From positions 256,518 through 320,517 of the forward strand of contig JAJZDI010000001.1 of assembly GCA_021806045.1 (NCBI GenBank): a stretch of DNA of 64,000 bases. Direction: 5' to 3'. The DNA comes from Actinomycetes bacterium (GTDB lineage Bacteria; Actinomycetota; Acidimicrobiia; Acidimicrobiales; RAAP-2). The position numbers and the translations under genes are program-made. A model generated the notes under the pieces. It did no database searches. It was not told the origin of the DNA and saw only the letters and a list, made by a program, of their open reading frames with translations. Below are positions 9,514 to 18,419 of the stretch, one piece after another. The first letter of the stretch is position 1; the number at the start of each line of letters is the position of its first letter.

Positions 9514-10662
9514 GTGGATCTCTTCGAGTACCAGGGCAAGCAGTACTTCGCCCGTTTCGGCATCCCCACGTCGGCCGGCGGGGTGGCCGACACGGTCGAC
9601 GAAGCGGTCGACCAGGCCGAGCGGGCCGGCTATCCGGTGGTGGTCAAGGCCCAGGTGAAGGTGGGCGGCCGGGGCAAGGCGGGCGGGGTCAAGCTGGCCA
9701 CCGACGCGGCCGAGGTGCGCACGCACGCCGGCAACATCCTGGGGCTCGACATCAAGGGGCACGTGGTCAAGCGGCTGTGGGTTGAGCACGCCTCGGACAT
9801 CGCCCGCGAGTACTACGCCAGCTTCACCCTGGACCGGGCGGCGAAGAAGCACCTCGGGATGCTCTCGGCCAAGGGCGGGGTCGACATCGAGGAGGTGGCG
9901 GCCACCGACCCCGATGCCATCGCCATGATCCACATCGACCCCACCGAGGGGCTCGACGCCGCCGGCGCCCGCCGGTGGGTCGACGCCGCCGGCCTGGACG
10001 AAGAGGCGCGTGACCAGGCGGCCGCCCTCCTCGTCGACCTCTACCGCTGCTACGTGGAAGGCGACTGCGACCTGGCCGAGATCAACCCCCTCATCCTCAC
10101 CACCGAGGGCCGGGTCCACGCCCTCGACGCCAAGGTGACCCTGGACGACAACGCCTCGTTCCGCCACCCGGAGTGGGAGGAGTACGCGGCGACCGACACG
10201 GAGGACGTGCGCGAGGCCCGTGCCCGGGAGCGCGGCCTCAACTACATCGGCCTCGAGGGATCGGTGGGCATCATCGCCAACGGGGCCGGCCTGGCCATGA
10301 GCACCCTCGACGTCGTGAACCAGGTCGGGGGATCGGCGGCCAACTTCCTCGACATCGGTGGTGGCGCCAGCGCCGACGTGATGGCGGCCGCCCTCGAGGT
10401 CATCAACTCCGACCCCTCGGTGCGGGCCATCTTCGTCAACATCTTCGGTGGCATCACCCGGGTCGACGAGGTGGCCAAGGGCGTGGTCGAGGCCCTTGGC
10501 CGGGTCGACATCGCGTCGCCCATCGTCCTGCGCCTCGACGGCACCAATGCCGAGGCCGGGCGTGAGATCCTCGCTCCCCACCTTTCCGACCGCCTGGTCG
10601 CCGAACCCACCATGGTCGCCGCAGCCCGGCGTGCCGTCGAGCTTGCAGGAGGCCCCCGATGA
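9514..10662 (+). CDS. sucC: Succinate-CoA ligase (ADP-forming), beta subunit
   Basis: ATP-grasp beta subunit, 382 residues as usual. It starts VDLFEYQGKQYFARFGIP and carries the nucleotide-binding VVKAQVKVGGRGKAGGV loop and the ECD-type CDLAEINPLI metal motif. The C-terminal half contains NFLDIGGGAS and VNIFGGITRVDEVA. Together with SucD it converts succinyl-CoA, ADP and phosphate to succinate, CoA and ATP. GTG 9514 is preceded by AGAGAGGA at suitable spacing. The stop overlaps sucD (ATGA). Confidence 0.97.
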   Translation: MDLFEYQGKQYFARFGIPTSAGGVADTVDEAVDQAERAGYPVVVKAQVKVGGRGKAGGVKLATDAAEVRTHAGNILGLDIKGHVVKRLWVEHASDIAREYYASFTLDRAAKKHLGMLSAKGGVDIEEVAATDPDAIAMIHIDPTEGLDAAGARRWVDAAGLDEEARDQAAALLVDLYRCYVEGDCDLAEINPLILTTEGRVHALDAKVTLDDNASFRHPEWEEYAATDTEDVREARARERGLNYIGLEGSVGIIANGAGLAMSTLDVVNQVGGSAANFLDIGGGASADVMAAALEVINSDPSVRAIFVNIFGGITRVDEVAKGVVEALGRVDIASPIVLRLDGTNAEAGREILAPHLSDRLVAEPTMVAAARRAVELAGGPR

Positions 10663-11549
10663 GCATCTTCGTCGACGAGAACACCACGGTCGTCGTCCAG
10701 GGCATCAGCCCCACCAGCCAGGGCCTGTACCACGGGCTGCGCAACCGCGCCTATGGCACCAAGGTCGTGGCCGGGACCAACCCCAACCGGGGCGGCGAGG
10801 AGATCGAGGGGATCCCCGTCTTCGCCACCGTGGCCGAGGCCGTCGAGGCCACCGGGGCCAACGCGTCGTTCATCTCGGTGCCGCCCAAGTTCGCCGCCGC
10901 CGCCATCATCGAGGCCGCCGAGGCGGGCATCCCCTTCGTCGTGTGCATCACCGAGGGCATCCCAGCCCAGGACGAGGCGCTCGCCTACAACCGGCTGGTG
11001 CGCGACTTCCCCGGCACCCGCCTCCTCGGCCCCAACTGCCCGGGCATCATCTCGCCGGGGAAGTGCAACATCGGCATCACCTCCGGCGACATCGCCCTGC
11101 CGGGGGGACCGGTCGGGATCGTGAGCCGGTCGGGGACGCTGACCTACCAGGCCCTCCACGAGCTCTCCCAGCAGGGTGTGGGGCAGACCACCTGCGTCGG
11201 CATCGGCGGCGACCCGGTGCCCGGCACCAGCTTCATCGACTGTCTGACCGCCTTCGAGGCCGATCCCGACACCCGTGCGGTGATGATGATCGGTGAGATC
11301 GGCGGCTCGGCCGAGGAGGAGGCCGCCGAGTTCATCGGCACGAAGATGACCAAGCCCGTCGTCTCCTACGTGGCCGGCGTCACCGCCCCCCCGGGCCGCA
11401 AGATGGGCCACGCAGGGGCCATCATCTCCGGCTCCAAGGGGACGGCCCAGGCGAAGATGGAGGCCCTGGCCGCCGCCGGGGTGACCGTCGCCCAGAACCC
11501 GACCGAGGCCGGCGAGGCGATGGTCGAGATCGTCCGGAAGCTCGGCTGA
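10659..11549 (+). CDS. sucD: Succinate-CoA ligase, alpha subunit
   Basis: 296 residues, typical length. The N-terminal CoA-binding Rossmann domain has VVQGISPTSQGLYH and GTNPNRGG. The phosphohistidine loop is GHAGAIISGSKGTAQAK, with the active His, and SRSGTLTYQ is the substrate motif. The ATG overlaps the sucC stop and is preceded by AGGAGG, so the two subunits are co-translated. Its own stop is overlapped by a possible CTG start of the HAD gene. Confidence 0.97.
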   Translation: MSIFVDENTTVVVQGISPTSQGLYHGLRNRAYGTKVVAGTNPNRGGEEIEGIPVFATVAEAVEATGANASFISVPPKFAAAAIIEAAEAGIPFVVCITEGIPAQDEALAYNRLVRDFPGTRLLGPNCPGIISPGKCNIGITSGDIALPGGPVGIVSRSGTLTYQALHELSQQGVGQTTCVGIGGDPVPGTSFIDCLTAFEADPDTRAVMMIGEIGGSAEEEAAEFIGTKMTKPVVSYVAGVTAPPGRKMGHAGAIISGSKGTAQAKMEALAAAGVTVAQNPTEAGEAMVEIVRKLG

Positions 11550-12274
11550 GCACGGTCCCTCCCGACCACCGGCCCCCGCCCCGGGTCGCCTCGGCGGACG
11601 CCCAGGCGGACCGGGCGCTGGCCGCCGTCATCTTCGATCTCGACGGGTTGCTCATCGACTCCGAGCCGCTGTGGCGGCAGGCGGAGATCGAGGTGTTCGG
11701 CTCGGTGGGCGTGGCCCTGACCGAGGACGACGCCCGTCAGACCATGGGACTGCGGATCGACGACGCCGTCGCCCACTGGTGGGAGCGCAGGCCCTGGTCG
11801 GGACCGGCGCCCGTCGAGGTCGCGTCGGCTGTCACGACCCGGGTGGCCGAGCTGGTCACCGCGCAGGGCCGGCCGATGCCGGGCGCCGCCGAGGCCGTCG
11901 CCACGTGCCGCAGGGCCGGCCTGGCTGTGGGCGTCTGCTCGGGCTCGTACGCGGTGGTGATCGAGGCGGCCCTGGAGCGCCTGGGGATCGTGGGTGACAT
12001 CGCCGCCTGGCATTCGGCCGAGTGGGAGGCGGCGGGCAAGCCGCACCCGGCCGCCTTCCTCGCCACCGCGTCCAAGCTGGGCGTGGCGCCGCTGGCGTGC
12101 CTGGCCGTCGAGGACTCCTTCAACGGCGCCATCGCGGCGAAGGCGGCCCGTATGCGGGTCGTCGTCGTGCCCGAACCGGCGGCCGCCGGCGCGCCGGCGT
12201 GGGGCTTCTGCGATCGGGAGCTGTCCAGCCTGGAGCAGCTCGACGCGGACCTCCTCCGCTCGCTCGGTGCCTGA
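11546..12274 (+). CDS. HAD-superfamily hydrolase (beta-phosphoglucomutase/2-deoxyglucose-6-phosphatase-like), non-standard start
   Basis: HAD phosphatase of the PGM-like subfamily. Motif I is VIFDLDGLLIDSE (nucleophile and acid/base Asp), motif II lies around VCSGS, the Lys is in EAAGKPHPAAF, and motif III is CLAVEDSFNGAIAA. No ATG, GTG or TTG exists in frame upstream of motif I, and the first standard codon (TTG 11648) falls after the nucleophile and would destroy the enzyme. CTG at 11546 overlaps the sucD stop as CTGA and has GGAAG 5 bases before it. CTG 11618 is an alternative nearer the domain. The exact start is therefore uncertain; the substrate is unknown. Confidence 0.75.
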   Translation: MSTVPPDHRPPPRVASADAQADRALAAVIFDLDGLLIDSEPLWRQAEIEVFGSVGVALTEDDARQTMGLRIDDAVAHWWERRPWSGPAPVEVASAVTTRVAELVTAQGRPMPGAAEAVATCRRAGLAVGVCSGSYAVVIEAALERLGIVGDIAAWHSAEWEAAGKPHPAAFLATASKLGVAPLACLAVEDSFNGAIAAKAARMRVVVVPEPAAAGAPAWGFCDRELSSLEQLDADLLRSLGA

Positions 12275-12586
12275 ACCGGAACAGCCCGCCGCCCGCCTCC
12301 GGTAGGCGGTCGGACAATCAGACATGCGATATTTCCGCTCCGCGCGCTTTGGTCGGCACCGACTCGTGCCGATGGAATTGGTGCGAGGGGTGGGCCGGGG
12401 GCAGGGGGGCCGGCCGGTGCAGCGAAGGACCCGGAGGGCAGGCCGGATACGCTGCGCCGGACCGGCCCGCCCCGACGCCCGCAACTCGGGCAGCCGGGCC
12501 GGCACCACCGGCCCGGCGCCCCCCGGCCCGTCGACCCGTGCACCCGGGTGCCCCGGCAGCCGCCCGTGCCGGTAGTCTGCGACACC
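12275..12586. other. 312-bp intergenic region with two hairpins
   Basis: No gene is supported. A hairpin CCGCCT/AGGCGG at 12293-12309 could end the suc-HAD transcript. A second perfect stem TCGGCAC/GTGCCGA with a 6-base loop lies at 12353-12372 inside a locally AT-richer stretch (12311-12350). The rest is GC-rich without clear coding signal until the -10 box at 12573. Confidence 0.6.
12573..12578 (+). promoter_or_regulatory. -10 box TAGTCT, leaderless promoter
   Basis: TAGTCT ends 8 bases before the GTG at 12587, with no Shine-Dalgarno between. Same geometry as the other leaderless promoters in the window. Confidence 0.6.
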
Positions 12587-13789
12587 GTGCGGACGCGCTG
12601 GCTGTTGTGGGCCCTCGGGGCCGCCTCCGTGACCGCCACCGTGGTCCGGGCGCTCTTCCTGGCCCACGTCCCCCACCAGACCGACATCGACGTCTACCTG
12701 TTGGGGGGCCGCCATGTGTTCTCGCCCAGCCTGTACACGGTGCGATCGGCCTGGGCAGGGCTCCCGTTCCTCTACCCCCCGTTCGCCGGCCTGTTGTTCC
12801 TCCCCCTCGACGCCTTCACGGCCGGCACCGCCCAGCTGATCTGGGCCGTCGGCAACGCCGGGACCCTGGTGGCGTTCACGATCCTGTCCGTCCACGCCGT
12901 CCGGCCCGACCTGCCCCGGCGCACGGCGGTTGCCTGGGGGGCGGTGCTGGTGTTCCCCGCCTACCTCCTCCAGCCCGTCCACCTCAACTTCGACCTGGGC
13001 CAGATCAACATCATGCTGGTGGCACTGATCTTCTTCGACCTGACCACGTCCCGGCGGATCGGCAGGTGGACGGTGCCCGAGGGTGTGGCAACCGGGATCG
13101 CCGCTGCCATCAAGCTCACCCCGCTCATCTTCGTCCCCTACCTGTGGATCGTCGGCCGCCGGCGGAGTGCGGGGCGGCTGACGGCGACGTTCGCCGCCAT
13201 CGCCGCCGTGATGTTCGTCCTGAGCCCGGGGGCGTCGTGGGCGTACTGGACGAAGGACGCGTACCAGGCCGACAAGGTGGGGGTGGCGTTCACCAGCGAT
13301 CAGAACGTGACGGCACTGGCCATCCGCCTCAACCACGCCATGGTGTCGAACCTCGTGCTGCTCCCGATCCTGGCCGTGATCGGTGTGGCCGGGCTGGCAC
13401 TGGCCATCTGGGCCCACCGGGTGTCCTCGCCCGTGCTGGGGATCCTGGTGTGCGGCGTCACCGGGCTGCTCGTCTCGCCGATCAGCTGGAGCCATCACAT
13501 GGTGTGGGTGGTCCCCGGCCTGCTGTGGCTCGTCGTGGGCGCCGACCGCCCCCGCTTCGGATGGCTGTGGGCGTTGGGGGGGACGTGGCTGTTCTGGCGC
13601 GCCCCCATCTGGTGGGTGCCCCACGCCGCGCTGCAGGGCTACCACGAGCACGGCTGGGGGTTGCTGGAGGGGAACTCGTACCTGCTCGCCCTGGTCGTGT
13701 TCATGGTGGGGGTGGCCGTCATGCTGTGGCGGCGCACGGCACGGGCCGGGGTGGCGGCCGTTGCCGAACGCGTGGAGGCGAGCCCGTGA
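12587..13789 (+). CDS. GT87-family membrane glycosyltransferase (polyprenyl-phosphate-sugar dependent)
   Basis: 400-residue polytopic membrane protein with about ten hydrophobic helices. The first extracytoplasmic loop has the acidic TDIDVYLLGG motif of GT-C enzymes, followed by YPPFAGLLFLPLDAF and FDLGQINIMLVAL, which fit the GT87 family (PimE-type mannosyltransferases and relatives). Such enzymes add a sugar from a polyprenyl phosphate donor to envelope glycolipids; the acceptor cannot be told here. Start GTG 12587 follows a -10 box by 8 bases. The stop overlaps the purN start as GTGA, so an envelope gene heads a purine operon. Confidence 0.8.
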   Translation: MRTRWLLWALGAASVTATVVRALFLAHVPHQTDIDVYLLGGRHVFSPSLYTVRSAWAGLPFLYPPFAGLLFLPLDAFTAGTAQLIWAVGNAGTLVAFTILSVHAVRPDLPRRTAVAWGAVLVFPAYLLQPVHLNFDLGQINIMLVALIFFDLTTSRRIGRWTVPEGVATGIAAAIKLTPLIFVPYLWIVGRRRSAGRLTATFAAIAAVMFVLSPGASWAYWTKDAYQADKVGVAFTSDQNVTALAIRLNHAMVSNLVLLPILAVIGVAGLALAIWAHRVSSPVLGILVCGVTGLLVSPISWSHHMVWVVPGLLWLVVGADRPRFGWLWALGGTWLFWRAPIWWVPHAALQGYHEHGWGLLEGNSYLLALVVFMVGVAVMLWRRTARAGVAAVAERVEASP

Positions 13790-16002
13790 CCGGGCAGCTC
13801 GACGCACCGGCGCGTCTGGCCGTGCTGGCCTCGGGTGCGGGGTCGATCCTGCGTTCCATCCTGGAGGCGGCGCTCCCCGTCGCCGTGGTCGTGGCCGACC
13901 GGCCGTGTGCCGCCCTCGACATCGCCCGCGGCGCCGGCATCGACGCCGTGCTCGTCGACCGGGCCGACCACGGTGGGTTCGGGCGCTCGTTCGACCGGAC
14001 CGGCTACACGGCCGCGCTCACCGCGGAACTGGAGGAGCGGGGGATCGACGTCGTGGTGATGGCCGGCTTCGGCACCGTTCTCGACGCGCCCATCCACCAG
14101 GCGTACCCGGGTCGGATCCTCAACACCCACCCCGCCCTCCTTCCAGCGTTCCCCGGGTGGCACGCGGTGGAGGAGGCGCTGGCAGCGGGTGTCGCCGAGA
14201 CCGGCACGACCGTCCATGTCGCCACCCTCGAGATGGACGCCGGTCCCATCCTGGCCCAGCGGTCCGTCCCCGTCCTTCCCGACGACACCGTCGAGTCGCT
14301 CCACGAGCGCATCAAGCAGGTCGAGCGGGTCCTCTATCCGGAGACGATCCGGGCCTTCGTCGACGGGTTGGCGACCGACGCCCCCGATGCACCAGGATCA
14401 CCAGCGGAGGTGGAGATGCGCGCACTGCTGTCCGTGTATGACAAGACGGGGCTGGTCGACCTGGCCCGGGGGCTGAGCGACCTCGGCTGGGAGCTGGTGT
14501 CGAGCGGCGGTACGTCGGCCGCCCTGGCCGGCGCCGGCATCGCCCATACCGAGGTCGCCGACCTGACCGGCGCCCCGGAGATGCTGGGTGGCAGGGTCAA
14601 GACCCTCCACCCCTCCATCCACGGCGGCATCCTCGCCGACCGGGACGACCCGGGCCACCGGGCCGACGTCGAGGCCCGGGGGATCGGCCTGATCGACCTG
14701 GTCGTCTGCAACCTCTACCCGTTCGGGTCCGACCCCTCGGTCGAGCTCATCGACGTCGGCGGACCCACCATGGTGCGGGCGGCGGCGAAGAACCACGCCC
14801 ATGTGGGGGTGGTGGTCGATCCGGCCGACTACGGCGCCGTCCTCGAGGAGCTCCGCCGTGACGGCGCCCTGACGGCTGCCACCCGCGTGCGCCTGGCCCG
14901 CCAGGCGTTCGCCCACACCGCCGCCTACGACGCTGCCATCGTGGCCTGGTTCGACTCGGGCGAGCCGGCCGCCGGCCTGGGGGTCGAGCCCGAGGACGGT
15001 GATGCCACCGCCGAGGACAGGGTGCTGCTTCCCCCGACCCTGCACCTCACCCTGGAGCGCGCCGGCTCCCTCCGCTACGGGGAGAACCCGCACCAGCACG
15101 GCGCCCGCTACCGGATCGCCGGGCGCCCGTCGTGGTGGGACGGGGTGGTCCAGCACGCCGGGACCGCCCTCTCCTACCTCAACCTGTTCGACGCCGACGC
15201 CGCCTGGCGGCTGGTGCACGAGCTGGCCGGGGCGGGTGGGCCCCCAGGGGCGGCTGACGAGGTGGCCGTCGCCATCATCAAGCACGCGAACCCGTGCGGT
15301 GCGGCCGTCGCCGCCGATCTGGTCGCCGCCTACGAGCTGGCCCTCGAGGCCGACCCGACGTCAGCCTTCGGCGGGATCGTGGCCGTGGGCGGTGCCGTGA
15401 CCGCCGAGGTGTCGGAGGCCATCGCCGAGGGGCCCCAGGCCGACGTGATCATCGCCCCGTCCTTCGAGCCAGCGGCGGTCGAGCGCCTGGTGGCCAAGCG
15501 CAAGGCGACGCGCCTGCTGTCGGCGGCCGCGCCCGAGCCGATCGAGCGCCAGCTGCGAGGCCTGGGGAACAGCGTGCTGGTGCAGGGGCCTGACCGGTTC
15601 GTCGCCGATCCGTCCACGTGGACGGTGGCCACCTCGCGGGTGCCGACCGAGTCCGAGTGGCGGGACCTGGCGCTGGCCTGGCGGGTGTGCGCCCGCACCA
15701 CGTCCAACGCCATCGCAGTCGTGAACGGGGGGCAGGCGGTGGGGGTGGGGGCCGGCCAGCAGTCACGCGTGGTGGCGGCCGAGCTGGCGGTGACGAAGGC
15801 CGGGGAGCGAGCCCGGGGCGGCGCGGCTGCATCCGACGCCTTCTTCCCGTTCCCCGACGGGATGCTGGTGCTGGCTGCGGCGGGGGTGGCGGCCGTGGTC
15901 CAGCCCGGCGGGTCCATCCGCGACGGTGAGGTGGTGGCCGCCGCCGACGAGGTCGGGATCGCCATGGTCATGGCGGGCGGCGAGCGCCACTTCCGCCACT
16001 GA
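13786..16002 (+). CDS. purN-purH: PurN-PurH in-frame fusion: GAR formyltransferase joined to AICAR formyltransferase/IMP cyclohydrolase
   Basis: One uninterrupted frame of 738 residues. Residues 1-190 are a GAR transformylase with LASGAGS, the catalytic LNTHPALLPAF (Asn, His) and LEMDAGPILAQ (Asp). After a linker of about 20 residues, 211-738 form a complete PurH. Its cyclohydrolase half shows LLSVYDKTGL, SSGGTS and RVKTLHPSIHGG; its AICAR transformylase half shows RYGENPHQH, KHANPCG and SDAFFPFPDG. Both parts use 10-formyl-THF in de novo purine synthesis and folD follows. PurN and PurH are normally separate. A strong internal site (GGAGG, 5 bases before ATG 14416) could also produce free PurH. 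The GTG at 13786 overlaps the GT87 stop. Confidence 0.88.
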   Translation: MTGQLDAPARLAVLASGAGSILRSILEAALPVAVVVADRPCAALDIARGAGIDAVLVDRADHGGFGRSFDRTGYTAALTAELEERGIDVVVMAGFGTVLDAPIHQAYPGRILNTHPALLPAFPGWHAVEEALAAGVAETGTTVHVATLEMDAGPILAQRSVPVLPDDTVESLHERIKQVERVLYPETIRAFVDGLATDAPDAPGSPAEVEMRALLSVYDKTGLVDLARGLSDLGWELVSSGGTSAALAGAGIAHTEVADLTGAPEMLGGRVKTLHPSIHGGILADRDDPGHRADVEARGIGLIDLVVCNLYPFGSDPSVELIDVGGPTMVRAAAKNHAHVGVVVDPADYGAVLEELRRDGALTAATRVRLARQAFAHTAAYDAAIVAWFDSGEPAAGLGVEPEDGDATAEDRVLLPPTLHLTLERAGSLRYGENPHQHGARYRIAGRPSWWDGVVQHAGTALSYLNLFDADAAWRLVHELAGAGGPPGAADEVAVAIIKHANPCGAAVAADLVAAYELALEADPTSAFGGIVAVGGAVTAEVSEAIAEGPQADVIIAPSFEPAAVERLVAKRKATRLLSAAAPEPIERQLRGLGNSVLVQGPDRFVADPSTWTVATSRVPTESEWRDLALAWRVCARTTSNAIAVVNGGQAVGVGAGQQSRVVAAELAVTKAGERARGGAAASDAFFPFPDGMLVLAAAGVAAVVQPGGSIRDGEVVAAADEVGIAMVMAGGERHFRH
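14406..14418 (+). promoter_or_regulatory. Internal ribosome binding site and ATG for a possible separate PurH
   Basis: GGAGG at 14406-14410 is followed after 5 bases by ATG 14416, exactly where ordinary PurH proteins begin (MRALLSVYDKTGL). No stop codon separates it from the upstream PurN frame. The site suggests that fused PurN-PurH and free 528-residue PurH could both be made. Confidence 0.65.
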
Positions 16003-16059
16003 CGGGCGCCTCCCGGCTACGGGCCGGCCGCGCCACGAACACGAGACCGGGGAGGTCCG

Positions 16060-16914
16060 ATGACCGCAGTGCTGCTCGACGGTGAGGCCCTGGCCGCCCG
16101 CGTCCGCGCCGAGGTGACCGACCGGGTCGCACGCCTGGCCTCCGCCGGTGTGACCGTGGGGCTCGGCACCATCCTGGTGGGTGACGACGGCCCGTCGGCC
16201 CGCTACGTTGCCATGAAGCACGCCGACTGCGCCGAGGTGGGGATCACCTCCGTCCACGAGCACCTGCCGGCTGACGTCAGCCAGGAGGACCTCGAGGCGG
16301 TGGTCGCCCGCTTCAACGCCGACCCTGGCGTCCACGCCTACCTGGTGCAGCTGCCCCTGCCGGCAGGGCTCGACGAGGAGCGGGTCCTCCTCGCCGTCGA
16401 CCCGACCAAGGACGTCGACGGTCTCCACCCGGTCAACCTGGGCAAGCTCGTCATGGGCGCGCCGGGACCGCTGCCGTGCACGCCCGCCGGCATCGTCGAC
16501 CTGCTCCATGCCTACGACGTGCCGGTCGAGGGCAAGCACGTGGTGGTCATCGGTCGGGGGCTCACCATCGGCCGTCCCCTGGCACTGTTGCTGGCCATGA
16601 AACGGCCCGGCTGCAACGCGGCGGTGACAGTCGTCCACACCGGAGTCGAGGACCTGGCCGGCCTGGTCCGCCAGGGCGACGTGGTCGTGGCCGCGGCCGG
16701 GCGTGCCGGTCTGGTGACCCCCGACATGGTCAAGCCGGGAGCAGCCGTGGTGGGGGCGGGGACCTCGTGGGAGGGCAGGCGGCTGCTGTCCGATGTCGAC
16801 GAGTCGGTCGCCGAGGTGGCCGGGTGGATCACCCCCCGGATCGGGGGCGTCGGCCCGATGACACGGGCCATGCTCCTACGGAACGCGGTGCGGGCTGCCG
16901 AGCGATCGGCCTGA
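16060..16914 (+). CDS. folD: Bifunctional methylene-THF dehydrogenase/methenyl-THF cyclohydrolase
   Basis: 284 residues, standard length. It interconverts 5,10-methylene- and 10-formyl-THF using NADP, supplying formyl groups to the PurN-PurH protein just upstream. Signatures are [17 protein letters not shown] with the catalytic Lys, [26 protein letters not shown], the cofactor loop [14 protein letters not shown] and the C-terminal [18 protein letters not shown] 16060 is preceded by GGGGAGG. It lies 57 bases after the fusion gene, probably in the same transcript. Confidence 0.96.
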   Translation: MTAVLLDGEALAARVRAEVTDRVARLASAGVTVGLGTILVGDDGPSARYVAMKHADCAEVGITSVHEHLPADVSQEDLEAVVARFNADPGVHAYLVQLPLPAGLDEERVLLAVDPTKDVDGLHPVNLGKLVMGAPGPLPCTPAGIVDLLHAYDVPVEGKHVVVIGRGLTIGRPLALLLAMKRPGCNAAVTVVHTGVEDLAGLVRQGDVVVAAAGRAGLVTPDMVKPGAAVVGAGTSWEGRRLLSDVDESVAEVAGWITPRIGGVGPMTRAMLLRNAVRAAERSA

Positions 16915-16978
16915 GGAAGGCGACCCCGTTCGGTCCGGCGCTCCGGTCCCGCCGGCCCGGTACGGTCCGCCGGCCGGA

Positions 16979-18184
16979 TCAGCCGAAGCGGAGGGGCAGG
17001 CTGGCCGGTCCCCAGATGCCGAACGACGACGGCTTCCACGTCACCGGCCCGTCGAACGCGAGCTCGGGCATGCGCTCGGCCAGGACGGTGAGTGCCTCGG
17101 CCAGCTCGGAGCGGGCGAGCGCCGCTCCCAGACAGTGGTGGATGCCCGAGCCGAAGGTGAGGTGGGTGTTCGAACGCTCCCGGGTCAGGTCGAACGTGTC
17201 GGGGTCGTCGACGACCTCCGGATCGCGGTTGGCCGCGGCCAGTGCCACGCTCACCAGCGTGCCGGCCGGGAACGTCACGTCCCGGTAGGTGATGTCCTCC
17301 GACGCGAATCGGACGGTGCCCCGCACCGCGCCGAGGTAGCGCATGGTCTCCTCCACCGCCCGGGGCGCCAGCTCGGGCCTGGCCCGGAGCAGCTCCCACT
17401 GGTCGGGATGGCTGGCCAGCAGGGCCATGGAGCACGCCAGCTGGTTCCGGGTCGTGTCGGTACCGGCCATCAGCACCGCTTCGGCCAGCATCGCCATCTC
17501 GTCGGTGTCGAGGCGGTCGCCCGCCTCCTCCACGGCGATGAGGTCGCTCAGCAGGTCGTCGGCGGGCGAGGATCGGCGCTCGTCGATCATGGCCCGGACG
17601 TAGGCGCCGAGCTCGTCGGAAGCGCGGGCGATGGCGGGCAGGTCGTGCTCCAGGTCCTGGTTGAAGATCTTGAAGATGTCGGTGGCCCACGCCGAGAACC
17701 GGCGCCAGTCCTCCTTCGGCGCCCCGAGCAGCTCGCAGATGATGGGGATCGGATACGGCTCGCACACGTCGGCCACCAGGTCGCACCGGCCGGCGGGCAC
17801 GACGGCGTCGACCAGCTCGGTGACCACGGCCCGCATCACCGGCCGGAGGCGGTCGGCCGACATCGGGGTGAACGCGGGGGCGACCAGGCGCCGGAGGCGG
17901 GCGTGCTCGTCACCCTCCATGGAGAGGATCGACGGCCGGCGGTTGGCGAAGTAGTCGCCGACGTCGATGCCGGCCATGCGGGGGATCTGGGACAGTGCCG
18001 AATGGAAGCGGCGGTCGCGGAGCACGGCAACCGCGTCGCGGTAGCGGGTGATGGCGAAGCCGAGCGGCGACCGGGCCAGCCAGTGCTGCTCCCTGGCGGC
18101 GGACGCGGCCTCGAGCGCCTCGTCGTGCTCCATGCCGACGACATCGAGCACCGGCAGCTCCAGCTCGAAAGCGGACACGGTCAT
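16979..18184 (-). CDS. Cytochrome P450
   Basis: 401-residue soluble bacterial class I P450. The I-helix oxygen-binding motif is AGTDTTRNQ, the K-helix ExxR is ETMR, and the heme loop is FGSGIHHCLGAALAR with the axial Cys. It needs ferredoxin and reductase partners, none of which are adjacent. Substrate unknown. ATG 18184 follows a GGGGGGAGGA ribosome site; a -10 box TAGCCT (18217-18222, minus strand) gives a leader of about 26 bases. The gene is convergent with folD and divergent from metF. Confidence 0.93.
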   Translation of the reverse strand: MTVSAFELELPVLDVVGMEHDEALEAASAAREQHWLARSPLGFAITRYRDAVAVLRDRRFHSALSQIPRMAGIDVGDYFANRRPSILSMEGDEHARLRRLVAPAFTPMSADRLRPVMRAVVTELVDAVVPAGRCDLVADVCEPYPIPIICELLGAPKEDWRRFSAWATDIFKIFNQDLEHDLPAIARASDELGAYVRAMIDERRSSPADDLLSDLIAVEEAGDRLDTDEMAMLAEAVLMAGTDTTRNQLACSMALLASHPDQWELLRARPELAPRAVEETMRYLGAVRGTVRFASEDITYRDVTFPAGTLVSVALAAANRDPEVVDDPDTFDLTRERSNTHLTFGSGIHHCLGAALARSELAEALTVLAERMPELAFDGPVTWKPSSFGIWGPASLPLRFG

Positions 18185-18216
18185 CGCGGATCCTCCCCCC
18201 CGTCAACGCCGAGGGG

Positions 18217-18222
18217 AGGCTA
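18217..18222 (-). promoter_or_regulatory. -10 box TAGCCT of the P450 gene
   Basis: TAGCCT on the minus strand lies about 32 bases before the ATG at 18184, with a strong Shine-Dalgarno in the leader. Confidence 0.5.
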
Positions 18223-18404
18223 GCCCACCTCCCGGGTGGTGACCGTGCCGGGTGCTCGAACCGATAGTTGCCCGCCCCAGACACCGCCGCCGGCCTACCC
18301 GCCCCCAGATGGCTACCCGCCCCAGGCGCCGCCGCCAGGGACCGGACGCCTCTGGTCGTCGGGTGCGCCGCTGCGGATTGGGCACCCGGGCGACCGCCCA
18401 GCCG

Positions 18405-18410
18405 TAGGCT
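18405..18410 (+). promoter_or_regulatory. -10 box TAGGCT, leaderless promoter of metF
   Basis: TAGGCT ends 9 bases before ATG 18420 and no ribosome site is present. Confidence 0.6.
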
Positions 18411-18419
18411 GGCGTCCTG

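Noticed and set aside
12324-12575. Possible 83-residue gene in the HAD-GT87 gap
   Set aside because: Arg/Gly/Pro-rich composition, no ribosome site and it overlaps the hairpin region.
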